From positions 1 to 64,000 of the forward strand of contig NZ_CAMPKE010000016.1 in NCBI RefSeq assembly GCF_946887195.1: 64,000 bases of DNA. The letters are read 5' to 3'. A program made the position numbers and the translations under genes. This DNA is from an uncultured Halomonas sp. Lineage in GTDB: Bacteria; Pseudomonadota; Gammaproteobacteria; Pseudomonadales; Halomonadaceae. The notes below the pieces were generated by a model that saw only the letters and a program-made list of their open reading frames with translations, had not been told where the DNA came from and searched no databases. Below, one piece after another: positions 1 through 8,708 of this stretch (its first letter is position 1; each line of letters opens with the position of its first letter).

Positions 1-51
1 TACGACCAATTGGTTAAAAGCCAACTGCTCTACCAACTGAGCTAACGACCC
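1..51 (-). tRNA. tRNA-Lys (anticodon TTT), 3' part cut off by the window edge
   Basis: Read on the minus strand, the sequence begins with the acceptor stem and D-arm of a classical tRNA (GGGTCGTTAGCTCAG). It continues through the D loop (TTGGTAGAGCA) to an anticodon loop CTTTTAA, which gives anticodon TTT and lysine. The T arm and 3' end lie outside the window. Confidence 0.93.
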
Positions 52-227
52 GCCGACAGGGCGCACATAATACTGACAGCACCCTAACCTGACAAGGATT
101 TTTCAGCGGCGGTAGCGCCGCTTGGGCTAGCGGTCGGCTATGCCTAGACTGCTTGAAAGGCCCTTCGGCCCGCCTGGAGCCTCGGGCAGCAAGGACCGGC
201 ACGGATCGGCGCAAAGGGAGAGTTGCC

Positions 228-1067
228 ATGGCCCATAATCCACTGCATGACAAGCGCATGCCCATGACGTCCATCAAGAGCGGTAGCGCCTTCGCGCCGC
301 TCGCCGATGTCGAAGGGCTGACCGTACAGATCGTCAATGTCTATTTCGTCGGCCATCCCGATAATCGCGACTGGGTGCTGATCGACGCCGGCATGCCCAA
401 CAGCGAAAAGGACATTCGCCGGGCGGCAAAGGCGCGCTTCGGCGACGATGCCCGGCCCGCCGCGATCGTGCTGACGCATGGTCACTTCGACCATGTCGGC
501 TCCGCGGTCGAACTGGCCGAGCATTGGCAGGTGCCGGTCTACGCGCATGACCAGGAGTTGCCCTATCTGACCGGGCAAGAAGCCTATCCCTACCCGGACA
601 GCGAGGTGGAGGGCGGTCTTGTCGCCAAGCTATCGCGCTTCTTTCCCAACGACCCCGTCGACCTGCGTCCGCATCTTCACCCGTTGCCCGACGATGGCAG
701 CGTCCCCCACATGCCGGGCTGGCGCTGGGTGCATACGCCGGGCCATACGCCGGGGCACGTCTCGTTCTTTCGTGACGAGGACCGTGCCATGATCGTCGGC
801 GATGCCTTCGTCACCGTGCGCCAGGACGAGTTGTATCAGGTATTGACTCAGCATCAGGAACTCAGCGGACCGCCACGTTACTTCACCCCCGACTGGGACG
901 CCGCGCGCGAATCGGTCCGGCGCTTGGCGGCGCTCAAGCCCAGCGTGGCGATGACCGGCCATGGCATACCCATGAACGGTGAGGCGCTAGCCACCGGGCT
1001 CGACGACCTGGCCCGGCGTTTCGATGAAATCGCCCGGCCCGCCCATGGCAAAAGCGTCGGGCATTGA
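228..1067 (+). CDS. MBL-fold metallo-hydrolase
   Basis: A 279-residue metallo-beta-lactamase-fold hydrolase. The zinc ligands are visible: HxHxDH at residues 84-89 (THGHFDHVG), a further histidine near 173 within HTPGHTPGH, Asp192 in VGDAF, and a last histidine in TGHG near 241. The family includes glyoxalase II-like thioesterases and lactonases, and the substrate cannot be read from the sequence. The start at 228 is preferred over an upstream ATG at 153 because a GGGAG ribosome-binding site precedes it and the extra 25 residues look non-coding. There is no signal peptide, so it is probably cytoplasmic. It stands alone between a tRNA gene and a palindromic repeat. Confidence 0.85.
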   Translation: MAHNPLHDKRMPMTSIKSGSAFAPLADVEGLTVQIVNVYFVGHPDNRDWVLIDAGMPNSEKDIRRAAKARFGDDARPAAIVLTHGHFDHVGSAVELAEHWQVPVYAHDQELPYLTGQEAYPYPDSEVEGGLVAKLSRFFPNDPVDLRPHLHPLPDDGSVPHMPGWRWVHTPGHTPGHVSFFRDEDRAMIVGDAFVTVRQDELYQVLTQHQELSGPPRYFTPDWDAARESVRRLAALKPSVAMTGHGIPMNGEALATGLDDLARRFDEIARPAHGKSVGH

Positions 1068-1082
1068 ACGAAATAAGGCGCT

Positions 1083-1227
1083 CAAGAGGTGTTTACAAAA
1101 TAGGCGAACGAAGGCAAGACAAGGCGAAATTGAGCGAAAAAGCGCAGTTTACGAAGAGTAAATGAGCATTTTGAGCGCGATTTCAACACAGTATTGCCGA
1201 GTATAGGCATTTTGTAGAGACCCTCTC
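1083..1227. repeat. long imperfect palindrome, MITE- or hairpin-like element
   Basis: The left arm starts with AGAGGTGTTTACAAAATA at about 1085. The right arm, read on the opposite strand, starts with AGAGGGTCTCTACAAAATG at about 1227. The two arms (about 70 bases each) stay alignable down to a short central stem TTTAC-GAAGA-GTAAA near 1150-1165. The composition is AT-richer than the flanks. The right end touches the dacB stop codon, so the element may also end dacB transcripts. No transposase is present. A non-autonomous repeat is the likeliest explanation, but no second copy was seen in this window. Confidence 0.55.
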
Positions 1228-2668
1228 AGTGCGACGCGATCATCGCGGTCAGATCCTCGGCTATCAGCGGCAGCACCTGCGACCAGGAAAGGTAAGGCGT
1301 GCTGCGGGTACCATTGACCAGCACGCTGAAGGAGCCCCAGCGCCCGCTTTCGGTACGGAAATAGCCACCCAGCGCACGCACCGAGACCGGCTGATTCAAG
1401 GTGCCGGTCTTGAGCATGACGTGCGTCTGGAAAAGCTCGCTGCCGCGCTGGGTGAAGGTCATCGGCCCATTGACCGGCAATTGCATGCCGGCAACGAAGG
1501 TCGGAAACAGCGCGGGCCGGTGATACATCGCCTCGAGCAGCGCATTGACGCCCTGTGCCGAGGTGCGATTCTCAGGCGTCAGGCCGCTACCGCTGAGCAG
1601 GGTCAGCGGCCCGTGGCCCGGTATTCCACGCGCGAAGCGCTCGAGCTCGGCACCGGCCTGGGGCAACGTCGCGCGCGGCGTCTCGACCAGATCGAGGGCG
1701 AGAATATCGGCCATGAAATTATTCGAATAGTTGAGCGTGCGCAGCAGCAACTCCTGAAGCGGCTTGCCATCCACCGCGGCCAGCTGGCGCGCGCTGGCCG
1801 GCGGACGCGTGTCGCTCGTCGCGGCGCCGCGGGTAACGTGGATGCCGGCGTCCTCGAGCAGCGCCAGTAGTGTCTGTGCGGTCTGCCGAGCGGGATCGGA
1901 GCTGGCGCGGTAGATCGCGCGAGGATAGGTTCCCAGCGCGATCCGGCCGCTCACGATCATCCTGTCGCCCTGGGCATCGGTGACGCGCTGGGCGCTGAGC
2001 GACGTGCCGCCGCCACCGCTGACGGTAGTCACGCGGTTGTCGACACGCAGGGTCGGCGTCACGGTGTCGCAACTGCGAATCCGCGCGGCGGCGCCGGCGC
2101 GTGCACCCGGCAATACATTCAGGCACCAGCTGCCGTAATTGATGCCTGCCGAAGAGAGCAGCGCACTGTATGCGTTGCGGGTGCGCGTACGCGATTTGCA
2201 ACGATCGGTGGTGATGCATTCGACCGGGCCATAGCGCCACTGGCTGATCACCAATTGACCATCGATGCGCGTGACCCCGTGCAGGCGCAGACGCTGAATC
2301 AGCCGCCACAGGTCCTCGGAGACCAGCGCCGCATCGCCGCCGCCCTCGAACACCAGATCGCCGTGCAGCACGCCTTGGGCATCAATGTTGCCCGTCGTCA
2401 CCAGCCGTGTGGAAAAACGGTGTTGCGGCCCCCAGCGATCCAGCGCCGCCGCCGCGACATAGAGCTTGGAGACCGAGGCCGGCGACAACTGGCGCTGAGG
2501 CGTGATCGCGCCCAGCACCTCCCCGGTATCGAGCAGTTGTGCCTTGGCACTGATGAGAAAACCTGTTTCGGCAAGGCTCGAGACATGGTCGAACCCCGCG
2601 GCGAGGGCTTTGAGAGGGGCGGCGATGAGCAGGCAGGCGGCAAACAGTGCGGCGAGCTTACATGGCAT
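1226..2668 (-). CDS. dacB: D-alanyl-D-alanine carboxypeptidase/endopeptidase (PBP4 family)
   Basis: A 480-residue class C low-molecular-weight penicillin-binding protein that trims and cleaves peptidoglycan cross-links in the periplasm. A cleavable signal peptide covers about residues 1-23. The three active-site motifs are present in order: SxxK as Ser65-Val-Ser-Lys68, SNN at 315-317, and KTG at 420-422. The long insert between the first two motifs is typical of PBP4. The length matches the family (about 475-490). Its stop codon is embedded in the end of the palindromic repeat at 1083-1227. Confidence 0.93.
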   Translation of the reverse strand: MPCKLAALFAACLLIAAPLKALAAGFDHVSSLAETGFLISAKAQLLDTGEVLGAITPQRQLSPASVSKLYVAAAALDRWGPQHRFSTRLVTTGNIDAQGVLHGDLVFEGGGDAALVSEDLWRLIQRLRLHGVTRIDGQLVISQWRYGPVECITTDRCKSRTRTRNAYSALLSSAGINYGSWCLNVLPGARAGAAARIRSCDTVTPTLRVDNRVTTVSGGGGTSLSAQRVTDAQGDRMIVSGRIALGTYPRAIYRASSDPARQTAQTLLALLEDAGIHVTRGAATSDTRPPASARQLAAVDGKPLQELLLRTLNYSNNFMADILALDLVETPRATLPQAGAELERFARGIPGHGPLTLLSGSGLTPENRTSAQGVNALLEAMYHRPALFPTFVAGMQLPVNGPMTFTQRGSELFQTHVMLKTGTLNQPVSVRALGGYFRTESGRWGSFSVLVNGTRSTPYLSWSQVLPLIAEDLTAMIASH

Positions 2669-2703
2669 GATGGATGATCCCGGTAATGGCAGTGCCCCCT
2701 AGA

Positions 2704-3033
2704 TTAGTGGGCCGACACGTTTGAGAAAACCTGTATCACGACAACGCCGCCAATAATCATCGCCAAACCCACGATTGCCGGCAGGTCGAGCCGCTCGCCG
2801 AAAGCCACCACGCCGATCAGCGTCACCAGCACGATACCCAGCCCCGCCCAGAAGGCATAAGCGATGCCCACCGGAATCGTGCGCAGCACCAGCGTCAACA
2901 TATAAAAGGCCACTGCGTAGCCCACCACTACCGCAACGCTAGGCCAGAAGCGGGTGAATTCATGGGAGGCCTTGAGCGCGACCGTGCCCAGCACCTCGGC
3001 AACGATCGCCACCAAGAGATAGACGTAAGCCAT
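2704..3033 (-). CDS. small multidrug resistance (SMR) family exporter, EmrE-like
   Basis: A 109-residue protein with four predicted membrane helices. The essential membrane glutamate lies in VAEVLGTVALKAS near residue 13, matching the EmrE pattern. Such proteins work as dimers and exchange protons for cationic drugs, quaternary ammonium compounds or, in some lineages, betaine or choline. The ATG overlaps the stop of the upstream PACE gene by one base (TGATG), so the two are translationally coupled. An in-frame upstream extension is rejected because it overlaps that gene and lacks SMR features. Confidence 0.9.
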   Translation of the reverse strand: MAYVYLLVAIVAEVLGTVALKASHEFTRFWPSVAVVVGYAVAFYMLTLVLRTIPVGIAYAFWAGLGIVLVTLIGVVAFGERLDLPAIVGLAMIIGGVVVIQVFSNVSAH

Positions 3034-3449
3034 CAGTGACCTCCCTGCGCCAGTCGGCGGCGCATCCAGACATCGAACAGCGTATTGAAGGCGAGCGCAT
3101 AGAACAGGAAGAACAGCATGAAGCCCAGATCCAGCCAGAAGGCCTCGACGAGACCCATGTCGAGCCACCAGGCGACACCGGGAAGCGTCATGATCAACAG
3201 GCCGATCTCGAAGCCCAGCGACTGATAGATACGTTGCATCAGGCTGCGCCGGCGCGTCGGCACCCAACGATCGAACGCTCGATTCCAGACCAGATTCCAG
3301 AACATGGCAAACGTCGCCAGCACGACCGTCAACAGGCCCATCTGGCCGATGCCATGGCCGGTCAGCCAACTCGCCAGCGGCGTTACCATGATGAGCCCGC
3401 CGGCTTCGAACAGCGTCGTGTGCAGCAACCGCTCGCCCCAGCTACGCAT
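3033..3449 (-). CDS. PACE family efflux transporter (AceI-like)
   Basis: A 138-residue protein made of two tandem bacterial transmembrane pair domains. The conserved membrane acidic and Asn positions are visible in each half: TLFEAGGL with NLVWNRAFD, then GFEIGLL with AFNTLFD. PACE proteins such as AceI export chlorhexidine and short diamines by proton exchange. A GGGAG site lies just upstream of the ATG. It is the first gene of a two-gene unit with an SMR pump and is transcribed away from a LysR regulator 93 bases upstream. Confidence 0.9.
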   Translation of the reverse strand: MRSWGERLLHTTLFEAGGLIMVTPLASWLTGHGIGQMGLLTVVLATFAMFWNLVWNRAFDRWVPTRRRSLMQRIYQSLGFEIGLLIMTLPGVAWWLDMGLVEAFWLDLGFMLFFLFYALAFNTLFDVWMRRRLAQGGH

Positions 3450-3542
3450 TTCCCGCTCCCATCGATGAAATAAAGAGACTCGCCGTTATTCTAGCCATTA
3501 TATTGATGGAAACGAGTTAACACCCATCAGGGAAAAAGATAG

Positions 3543-4424
3543 ATGATGAGCTGGAATCTGGACCAATTGACCTGCTTGTTGGCCGCTGCCGAACATGGCT
3601 CCTTCTCGGCGGCGGCGCGCAAACTGGGCAAGGCCCAATCGGCGGTCAGCACCGCCATCGCGCATCTCGAAGTCGACCTGGGCCTGACGCTGTTCGAGCG
3701 CAGCGGACGCACCCCGACACTGACCGCCGCCGGCATCGCGATGATTTCGGAGGCCCGCGAGATCCTGCGTCAGTGCGATCAGCTCCAGGCGCGCGCGCAG
3801 GCACTCGCCAGCGGCGAAGAGTCGCGCCTGACGCTGGCGGTGGACGAAGCACTGCCCTACCCGCCGCTGATGGATGCCCTGTTGGCTCTGGCTGGGCGCT
3901 GGCCCGCACTGGAGCTATCGCTGCTCAACGGCGCCCAGGCGGAGATTCCCCACTGGGTCGATAACGGCACCGCCGATCTCGGCGTACTGTTCAGTCAGCC
4001 GACGCTGCCGACCGCCCTGGCGGTGCGCCAGATCGCACGCCTGTCGCAAACCGCGATCGTCGCCGCACAGCACACCCTGGCGCGCCAGCCGATGGTGCGT
4101 CTATCGACCCTCAGCCGCTATCGCCAGCTAGTGGTATCGTCGCCGTTGGGCGGCAATCGCCAGGCCCGCCTGTCGCCGCGCGTCTGGCAACTCAACAGTT
4201 ATTATGCCATCGCCGAACTGGTCGCCCAGGGCATCGGCTGGGCGCTGGTGCCCGAGCATATCGCCGACTACCCCATGTATCGCGAACAGCTGCGCCGGTT
4301 GACCATCGATGAGCTGCCCGACCCGCCCAGTGTCGGCGTCGAGCTGGTGCATCGTCGCGCCGGCGCGCAAGGTCCCATCGCACGCTGGCTGCAGGATGAA
4401 CTCAGTGCGCGGCTCTCACGTTAG
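3543..4424 (+). CDS. LysR-type transcriptional regulator
   Basis: A 293-residue LysR-family regulator. An N-terminal winged helix-turn-helix covers about residues 1-62 (GSFSAAARKLGKAQSAVSTAIAHLE), followed by the two-lobed substrate-binding-like effector domain. Two ATGs are possible (3543 and 3546). It is divergent from the PACE/SMR pair, the usual arrangement for a LysR protein controlling the neighbouring operon, so control of those pumps is inferred. Its stop overlaps the stop of the convergent methyltransferase gene by 4 bases. Confidence 0.9.
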   Translation: MMSWNLDQLTCLLAAAEHGSFSAAARKLGKAQSAVSTAIAHLEVDLGLTLFERSGRTPTLTAAGIAMISEAREILRQCDQLQARAQALASGEESRLTLAVDEALPYPPLMDALLALAGRWPALELSLLNGAQAEIPHWVDNGTADLGVLFSQPTLPTALAVRQIARLSQTAIVAAQHTLARQPMVRLSTLSRYRQLVVSSPLGGNRQARLSPRVWQLNSYYAIAELVAQGIGWALVPEHIADYPMYREQLRRLTIDELPDPPSVGVELVHRRAGAQGPIARWLQDELSARLSR

Positions 4425-5107
4425 GGCGCCGGCGGCAGCGATGGCCGATGCGGCAGATCGATCGACAGCCGCCATAGCGCCTGCTCGCTTGCGTGGTACT
4501 TGCGCTCGAAGGGCGTGAGATAGTCACCCGCCGGGTCGTGCTCGAGAATGGCGGGCCGCTGGCCGCTGGCCTGCTCGATCGCCAGTGCGAACTCCTCGAG
4601 ATACACGCGCCAGTTGGAGCGCAGTTCGAGATGCCCGCCGAGTGCGAGAAGGGTCGGGAAGACCGGGTGCGCGTGCCAGCGCAGCTTGAGCTGCGAGGCC
4701 TTGGGGTAGGGATTGGGATACAGCAGATAGTGGCGCAGCGGCTGCCAGCCGGCGGCCAGTGCCAGACGCCAGAAGTCGATCAGGTCGGCGCGTATCAGCA
4801 GTGCGTTGTCGGGCACGGCGCCATGATCGCGGGACAGCCGGTCGGCGCTGCGGTCGATACCGATTACCGCACGATCGGGATGGCGCCGTGCCAGGTGACG
4901 CGTCGATAGCCCCACCCCGCAACCGGCATCGAGAACCAGTGGCATGTGGCGCGAGGCCAGCCAGGCCTCGGCCTCGGCGAATGCCAGGCGGGTGTGCTCG
5001 GCGATCGGCTTGCGCAGCGGGTAGTGGAGCGCCCGTGCAACGCGGCGCGCTAGATCGTCATGAGGGCCAGTCTGATTGCTGGCGATGACGCGGGAATTGG
5101 CATGCAT
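4421..5107 (-). CDS. TrmB-like SAM-dependent methyltransferase
   Basis: A class I methyltransferase of about 228 residues. It has an SAM-binding loop (LDAGCGVGLSTRHLA), then YLLYPNPYPK and ELRSNWRVYLEEF, and ends with TPFERKY. These match in order the TrmB landmarks (SAM loop, FPDPW-K, TD, TKFE), pointing to tRNA (guanine46-N7) methylation. Several positions differ from canonical TrmB, for example YPNPYPK in place of FPDPWHK, so it may be a divergent paralogue. An in-frame ATG at 5185 would add 26 residues. Neither start has a strong ribosome-binding site. Confidence 0.72.
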   Translation of the reverse strand: MHANSRVIASNQTGPHDDLARRVARALHYPLRKPIAEHTRLAFAEAEAWLASRHMPLVLDAGCGVGLSTRHLARRHPDRAVIGIDRSADRLSRDHGAVPDNALLIRADLIDFWRLALAAGWQPLRHYLLYPNPYPKASQLKLRWHAHPVFPTLLALGGHLELRSNWRVYLEEFALAIEQASGQRPAILEHDPAGDYLTPFERKYHASEQALWRLSIDLPHRPSLPPAP

Positions 5108-5422
5108 ACGGCGGCGATCGTGAACACGGCTGAGGGACGAATAGTCTAACAGCCATTGCCTGATGCGTATGGCTCGAGCCGTCATTGCAATGCAAGCGTG
5201 GCATGACGACTTTCAACCCCTTCGCTTCAGCGCCGTTGCGTGGCTTTAGACGGAGCGCATGACGCTCCCCACAGCCGCCCGCATGACGGGGCTGTGGAGC
5301 AGGTGCTATCATCGCGCACCAGATTCGATTCGCCATATTAGATGCCGGACCGGTGAGCGCTTGCTTACCGGTCATGCAGGACTAATAGCGCGTAGAGGCC
5401 CAACAGCAACGAGGGACGCGGC
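5108..5422. other. gene-free stretch with three hairpins upstream of fabY
   Basis: No convincing gene is seen here. The stretch holds GAGCG-catga-CGCTC at 5253-5267 and CCACAGCC pairing with GGCTGTGG at 5269-5297. It also holds a strong stem at 5348-5373, where GACCGGTGAGC pairs with GCTTACCGGTC (one G-U pair) around a GCTT tetraloop. The last lies 50 bases before the fabY start and would be in its leader if transcription starts upstream. It is the likely home of the fabY promoter and of the methyltransferase promoter. Confidence 0.5.
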
Positions 5423-7333
5423 TTGTCACAATTACCGGTGATTGTCGGCATGGGCGGTGTCAATGCCGCCGGCAGAACCTCGGGACACCAGGCGTTTCGC
5501 CGCATGGTGCTCGATGCCTTGCCCGCAGAAGACCAGACACGAACCCTGATCGGCCTGGCGGCCATGATGCAGATCGTCGCTCGCCAGGAGGATGGTTGTT
5601 GGCTGGATACCGACGGCAACCGCCTGACGGATGATGAAGTCGCGACTCGCTACCGTCGCCGGATCCTCGATCACACCTTGATCCGGCGCATCGAAAGCGC
5701 CCATTTCGATGTCGATGGGGTTGCCGCCAATCGTCAGGCCCAGCTCAACCTCGATGCCCCGCTGGTGTTTCATACCCGCCGCCGCCAATTGCCCGATCCG
5801 CTACCCGCCAACTGGCAGGTGCGCGAACTCGATCGCCGCCACGTAGAAGTCACCGTGCCGGCCGGCGCACTCGACGTGCTGTTGCCCGAGCGTCGCCCGG
5901 CCCAGGTGCGTGCCGCCGGCCAGTTGCCCAGCGGTTTCGAGCCCAGCCGGCTGTATCGCAGCGTACATCACCCGCGCGGACTGTCGATGGCGGTGTTCGG
6001 GGCCAGCGACTGCCTGGGCCAGAGCGGGCTGGATTGGAGCACGCTGCGCGATCGCCTCGACCCCGATCAGATCGCCGTCTACGCCGGCAACTCCATCGGC
6101 CAACTCGACGAACAGGGCTGGGGCGGGCTGCTACGAAGCTTCGTTTCCGGCAATCGCGCCACCTCCAAGCAGATGCCGCTGGGCTACGGCCAGATGCCGG
6201 CCGACTTCCTCAACGCCTATGTGCTCGGTAGCGTCGGCTCGACCGGTGCCGTGCAGGGCGCCTGCGCGAGTTTCCTCTATAACCTGCGCCAGGGGATCGA
6301 GGACATTGCCAGTGGCCGCTGCCGCGTGGTGATGGTCGGCACCAGCGACGCGCCGGTGACCCCCGAGATCATCGAAGGCTTTCGCGCCATGGGCGCACTG
6401 GCCGACGACGACAGCCTCAAGGCGCTGGATGCGCTGAGCCTGCTGACCGATGCCGACTATCAACGCGCCTGTCGCCCCTTCGCGCGCAATTGCGGCTTCA
6501 CCATCGCCGAGGCCAGCCAGTTCGTGATGCTGATGGACGATGGCCTGGCACTCGAAACCGGCGCGCAGATTCTCGGCGCGGTGCCTGGCGTGTTCGTCAA
6601 TGCCGATGGCTGGAAGCGCTCGATCTCGGCGCCGGGTATCGGCAACTACATTACCCTGGGCAAGGCGGTATCGCTGGCTTGCGATATCATCGGCGAGCGC
6701 GCCGTGCGCGAGCGCAGCTTCGTGCATGCGCATGGCACCAGTACGCCGAAGAATCGCACCACCGAATCGCACGTGCTGGACTGCATCGCTCGCGCCAACG
6801 GCATCTCATCCTGGCCGGTCGCGGCCATCAAGGCCTTCGTCGGCCATTCCCAGGGCAGTGCCGCCGGCGATCAGTTGACCAGCGCGCTGGGCAGCTTCGC
6901 GCATGGGTTGCTACCGGGAATTCCCACCCTCGACGCGGTGGCCGACGACGTGTGCGGCGAGCGTCTCGCGCTATTTCGCGAGCCACGCACCTTCGAGGCC
7001 GATGCCGCCTTCATCAATGCCAAGGGCTTCGGCGGCAACAACGCCACCGGCCTGGTGCTATCGCCCAGTGTCACCGAGCGGCTGCTGGTCAAGCGTCATG
7101 GGCAGGCCGCCGTCAGCGATTGGAAACAGCGCCGCGAAGCGACGCTAAGCGCCAGCGAGGCCTATCAGCGCCATGCCGACAACGCCAATTTCGCGGTCAT
7201 CTATCGTTTCGGCGAAGGCGTGCTGGAAGGCCCCGAGCTGCAGATAGACGCACACGACATTCACATTCCCGGCTATGCGCGACCGGTATCGCTGGCGGTG
7301 GACAACCCCTTCGGCCGGCTCGACGACGAGTAG
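5423..7333 (+). CDS. fabY: beta-ketoacyl-ACP synthase, FabY type
   Basis: A 636-residue ketoacyl synthase whose length, N-terminus (LPVIVGMGGVNAAGR) and body match Pseudomonas aeruginosa FabY (PA5174). That enzyme starts fatty-acid synthesis by condensing acetyl-CoA with malonyl-ACP, in place of FabH. The Cys-His-His triad is intact: Cys281 (GACASFLYNL), His437 (HAHGTSTP) and His475 (FVGHSQGSA). The start is a TTG preceded by GAGGGA about five bases upstream, and the alignment to FabY begins exactly there. A structured leader precedes it. The product is cytoplasmic. The gene is monocistronic or ends convergently with the small gene that follows. Confidence 0.93.
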   Translation: MSQLPVIVGMGGVNAAGRTSGHQAFRRMVLDALPAEDQTRTLIGLAAMMQIVARQEDGCWLDTDGNRLTDDEVATRYRRRILDHTLIRRIESAHFDVDGVAANRQAQLNLDAPLVFHTRRRQLPDPLPANWQVRELDRRHVEVTVPAGALDVLLPERRPAQVRAAGQLPSGFEPSRLYRSVHHPRGLSMAVFGASDCLGQSGLDWSTLRDRLDPDQIAVYAGNSIGQLDEQGWGGLLRSFVSGNRATSKQMPLGYGQMPADFLNAYVLGSVGSTGAVQGACASFLYNLRQGIEDIASGRCRVVMVGTSDAPVTPEIIEGFRAMGALADDDSLKALDALSLLTDADYQRACRPFARNCGFTIAEASQFVMLMDDGLALETGAQILGAVPGVFVNADGWKRSISAPGIGNYITLGKAVSLACDIIGERAVRERSFVHAHGTSTPKNRTTESHVLDCIARANGISSWPVAAIKAFVGHSQGSAAGDQLTSALGSFAHGLLPGIPTLDAVADDVCGERLALFREPRTFEADAAFINAKGFGGNNATGLVLSPSVTERLLVKRHGQAAVSDWKQRREATLSASEAYQRHADNANFAVIYRFGEGVLEGPELQIDAHDIHIPGYARPVSLAVDNPFGRLDDE

Positions 7334-7345
7334 CCGCGCGCCGAT

Positions 7346-7708
7346 CTACGCGGCGAGTAGCTCGCCGAGACGGCGCTGTGCCGCCGCGCGAATCACCGGC
7401 CAATTGCGCCGGCCATTGGCCAGGGTAATGTGTCGCGGGTCGATATGGGTGAGAACCAACTGCGCATCCCGTGCCGTCTGCGCATCGATGGCGACGAACA
7501 GTGTCGCCACATCGCCATTGAAGCCGGCACAGCGGTCGACCCGGCCCTCCGGGGTGAGCTTTCCATACAGTGGCTTGGCCGTGTAATGCCCATGCAGCCG
7601 GTCATCGAGCCGCAATTCGTGAAAGTTGCCGCGATGCAGCGGGTAGCGAAAGTAATACCCGATTCGCGGTATTCGCCGTAATTCGTCGAGATCGATATCC
7701 TCGATCAT
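7346..7708 (-). CDS. conserved-looking hypothetical protein, 120 residues
   Basis: I do not recognise this family. It is a soluble protein without a signal peptide or membrane segment. It is rich in charged residues, with a Tyr/His cluster (GYYFRYPLHRGNFHELRLDDRL cut into two aromatic patches at residues 17-35) and an Arg-rich C-terminus. It ends 12 bases from the fabY stop, on the opposite strand. Codon use matches the neighbours, and it covers a space that would otherwise be empty, which supports it being real. Confidence 0.6.
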   Translation of the reverse strand: MIEDIDLDELRRIPRIGYYFRYPLHRGNFHELRLDDRLHGHYTAKPLYGKLTPEGRVDRCAGFNGDVATLFVAIDAQTARDAQLVLTHIDPRHITLANGRRNWPVIRAAAQRRLGELLAA

Positions 7709-7799
7709 CGCTCGGCCCCCCTTCGATGAACGAACTCACGCGGATGATGCCCATTGACATAACGTAGTCGTACGCTCCCGTGGGCGTCGAGCGGCATGA

Positions 7800-8646
<847 letters not shown>

Positions 8647-8708
8647 CGCTGCCCATCATACGAAGGCTTCTGGCCTATCGGGCCACCCCACCAGCATAAG
8701 GCAGCCCA

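Noticed and set aside
5058..5375. Minus-strand 105-codon frame in the fabY upstream gap
   Set aside because: Runs through hairpins, has no family match and no ribosome-binding site.
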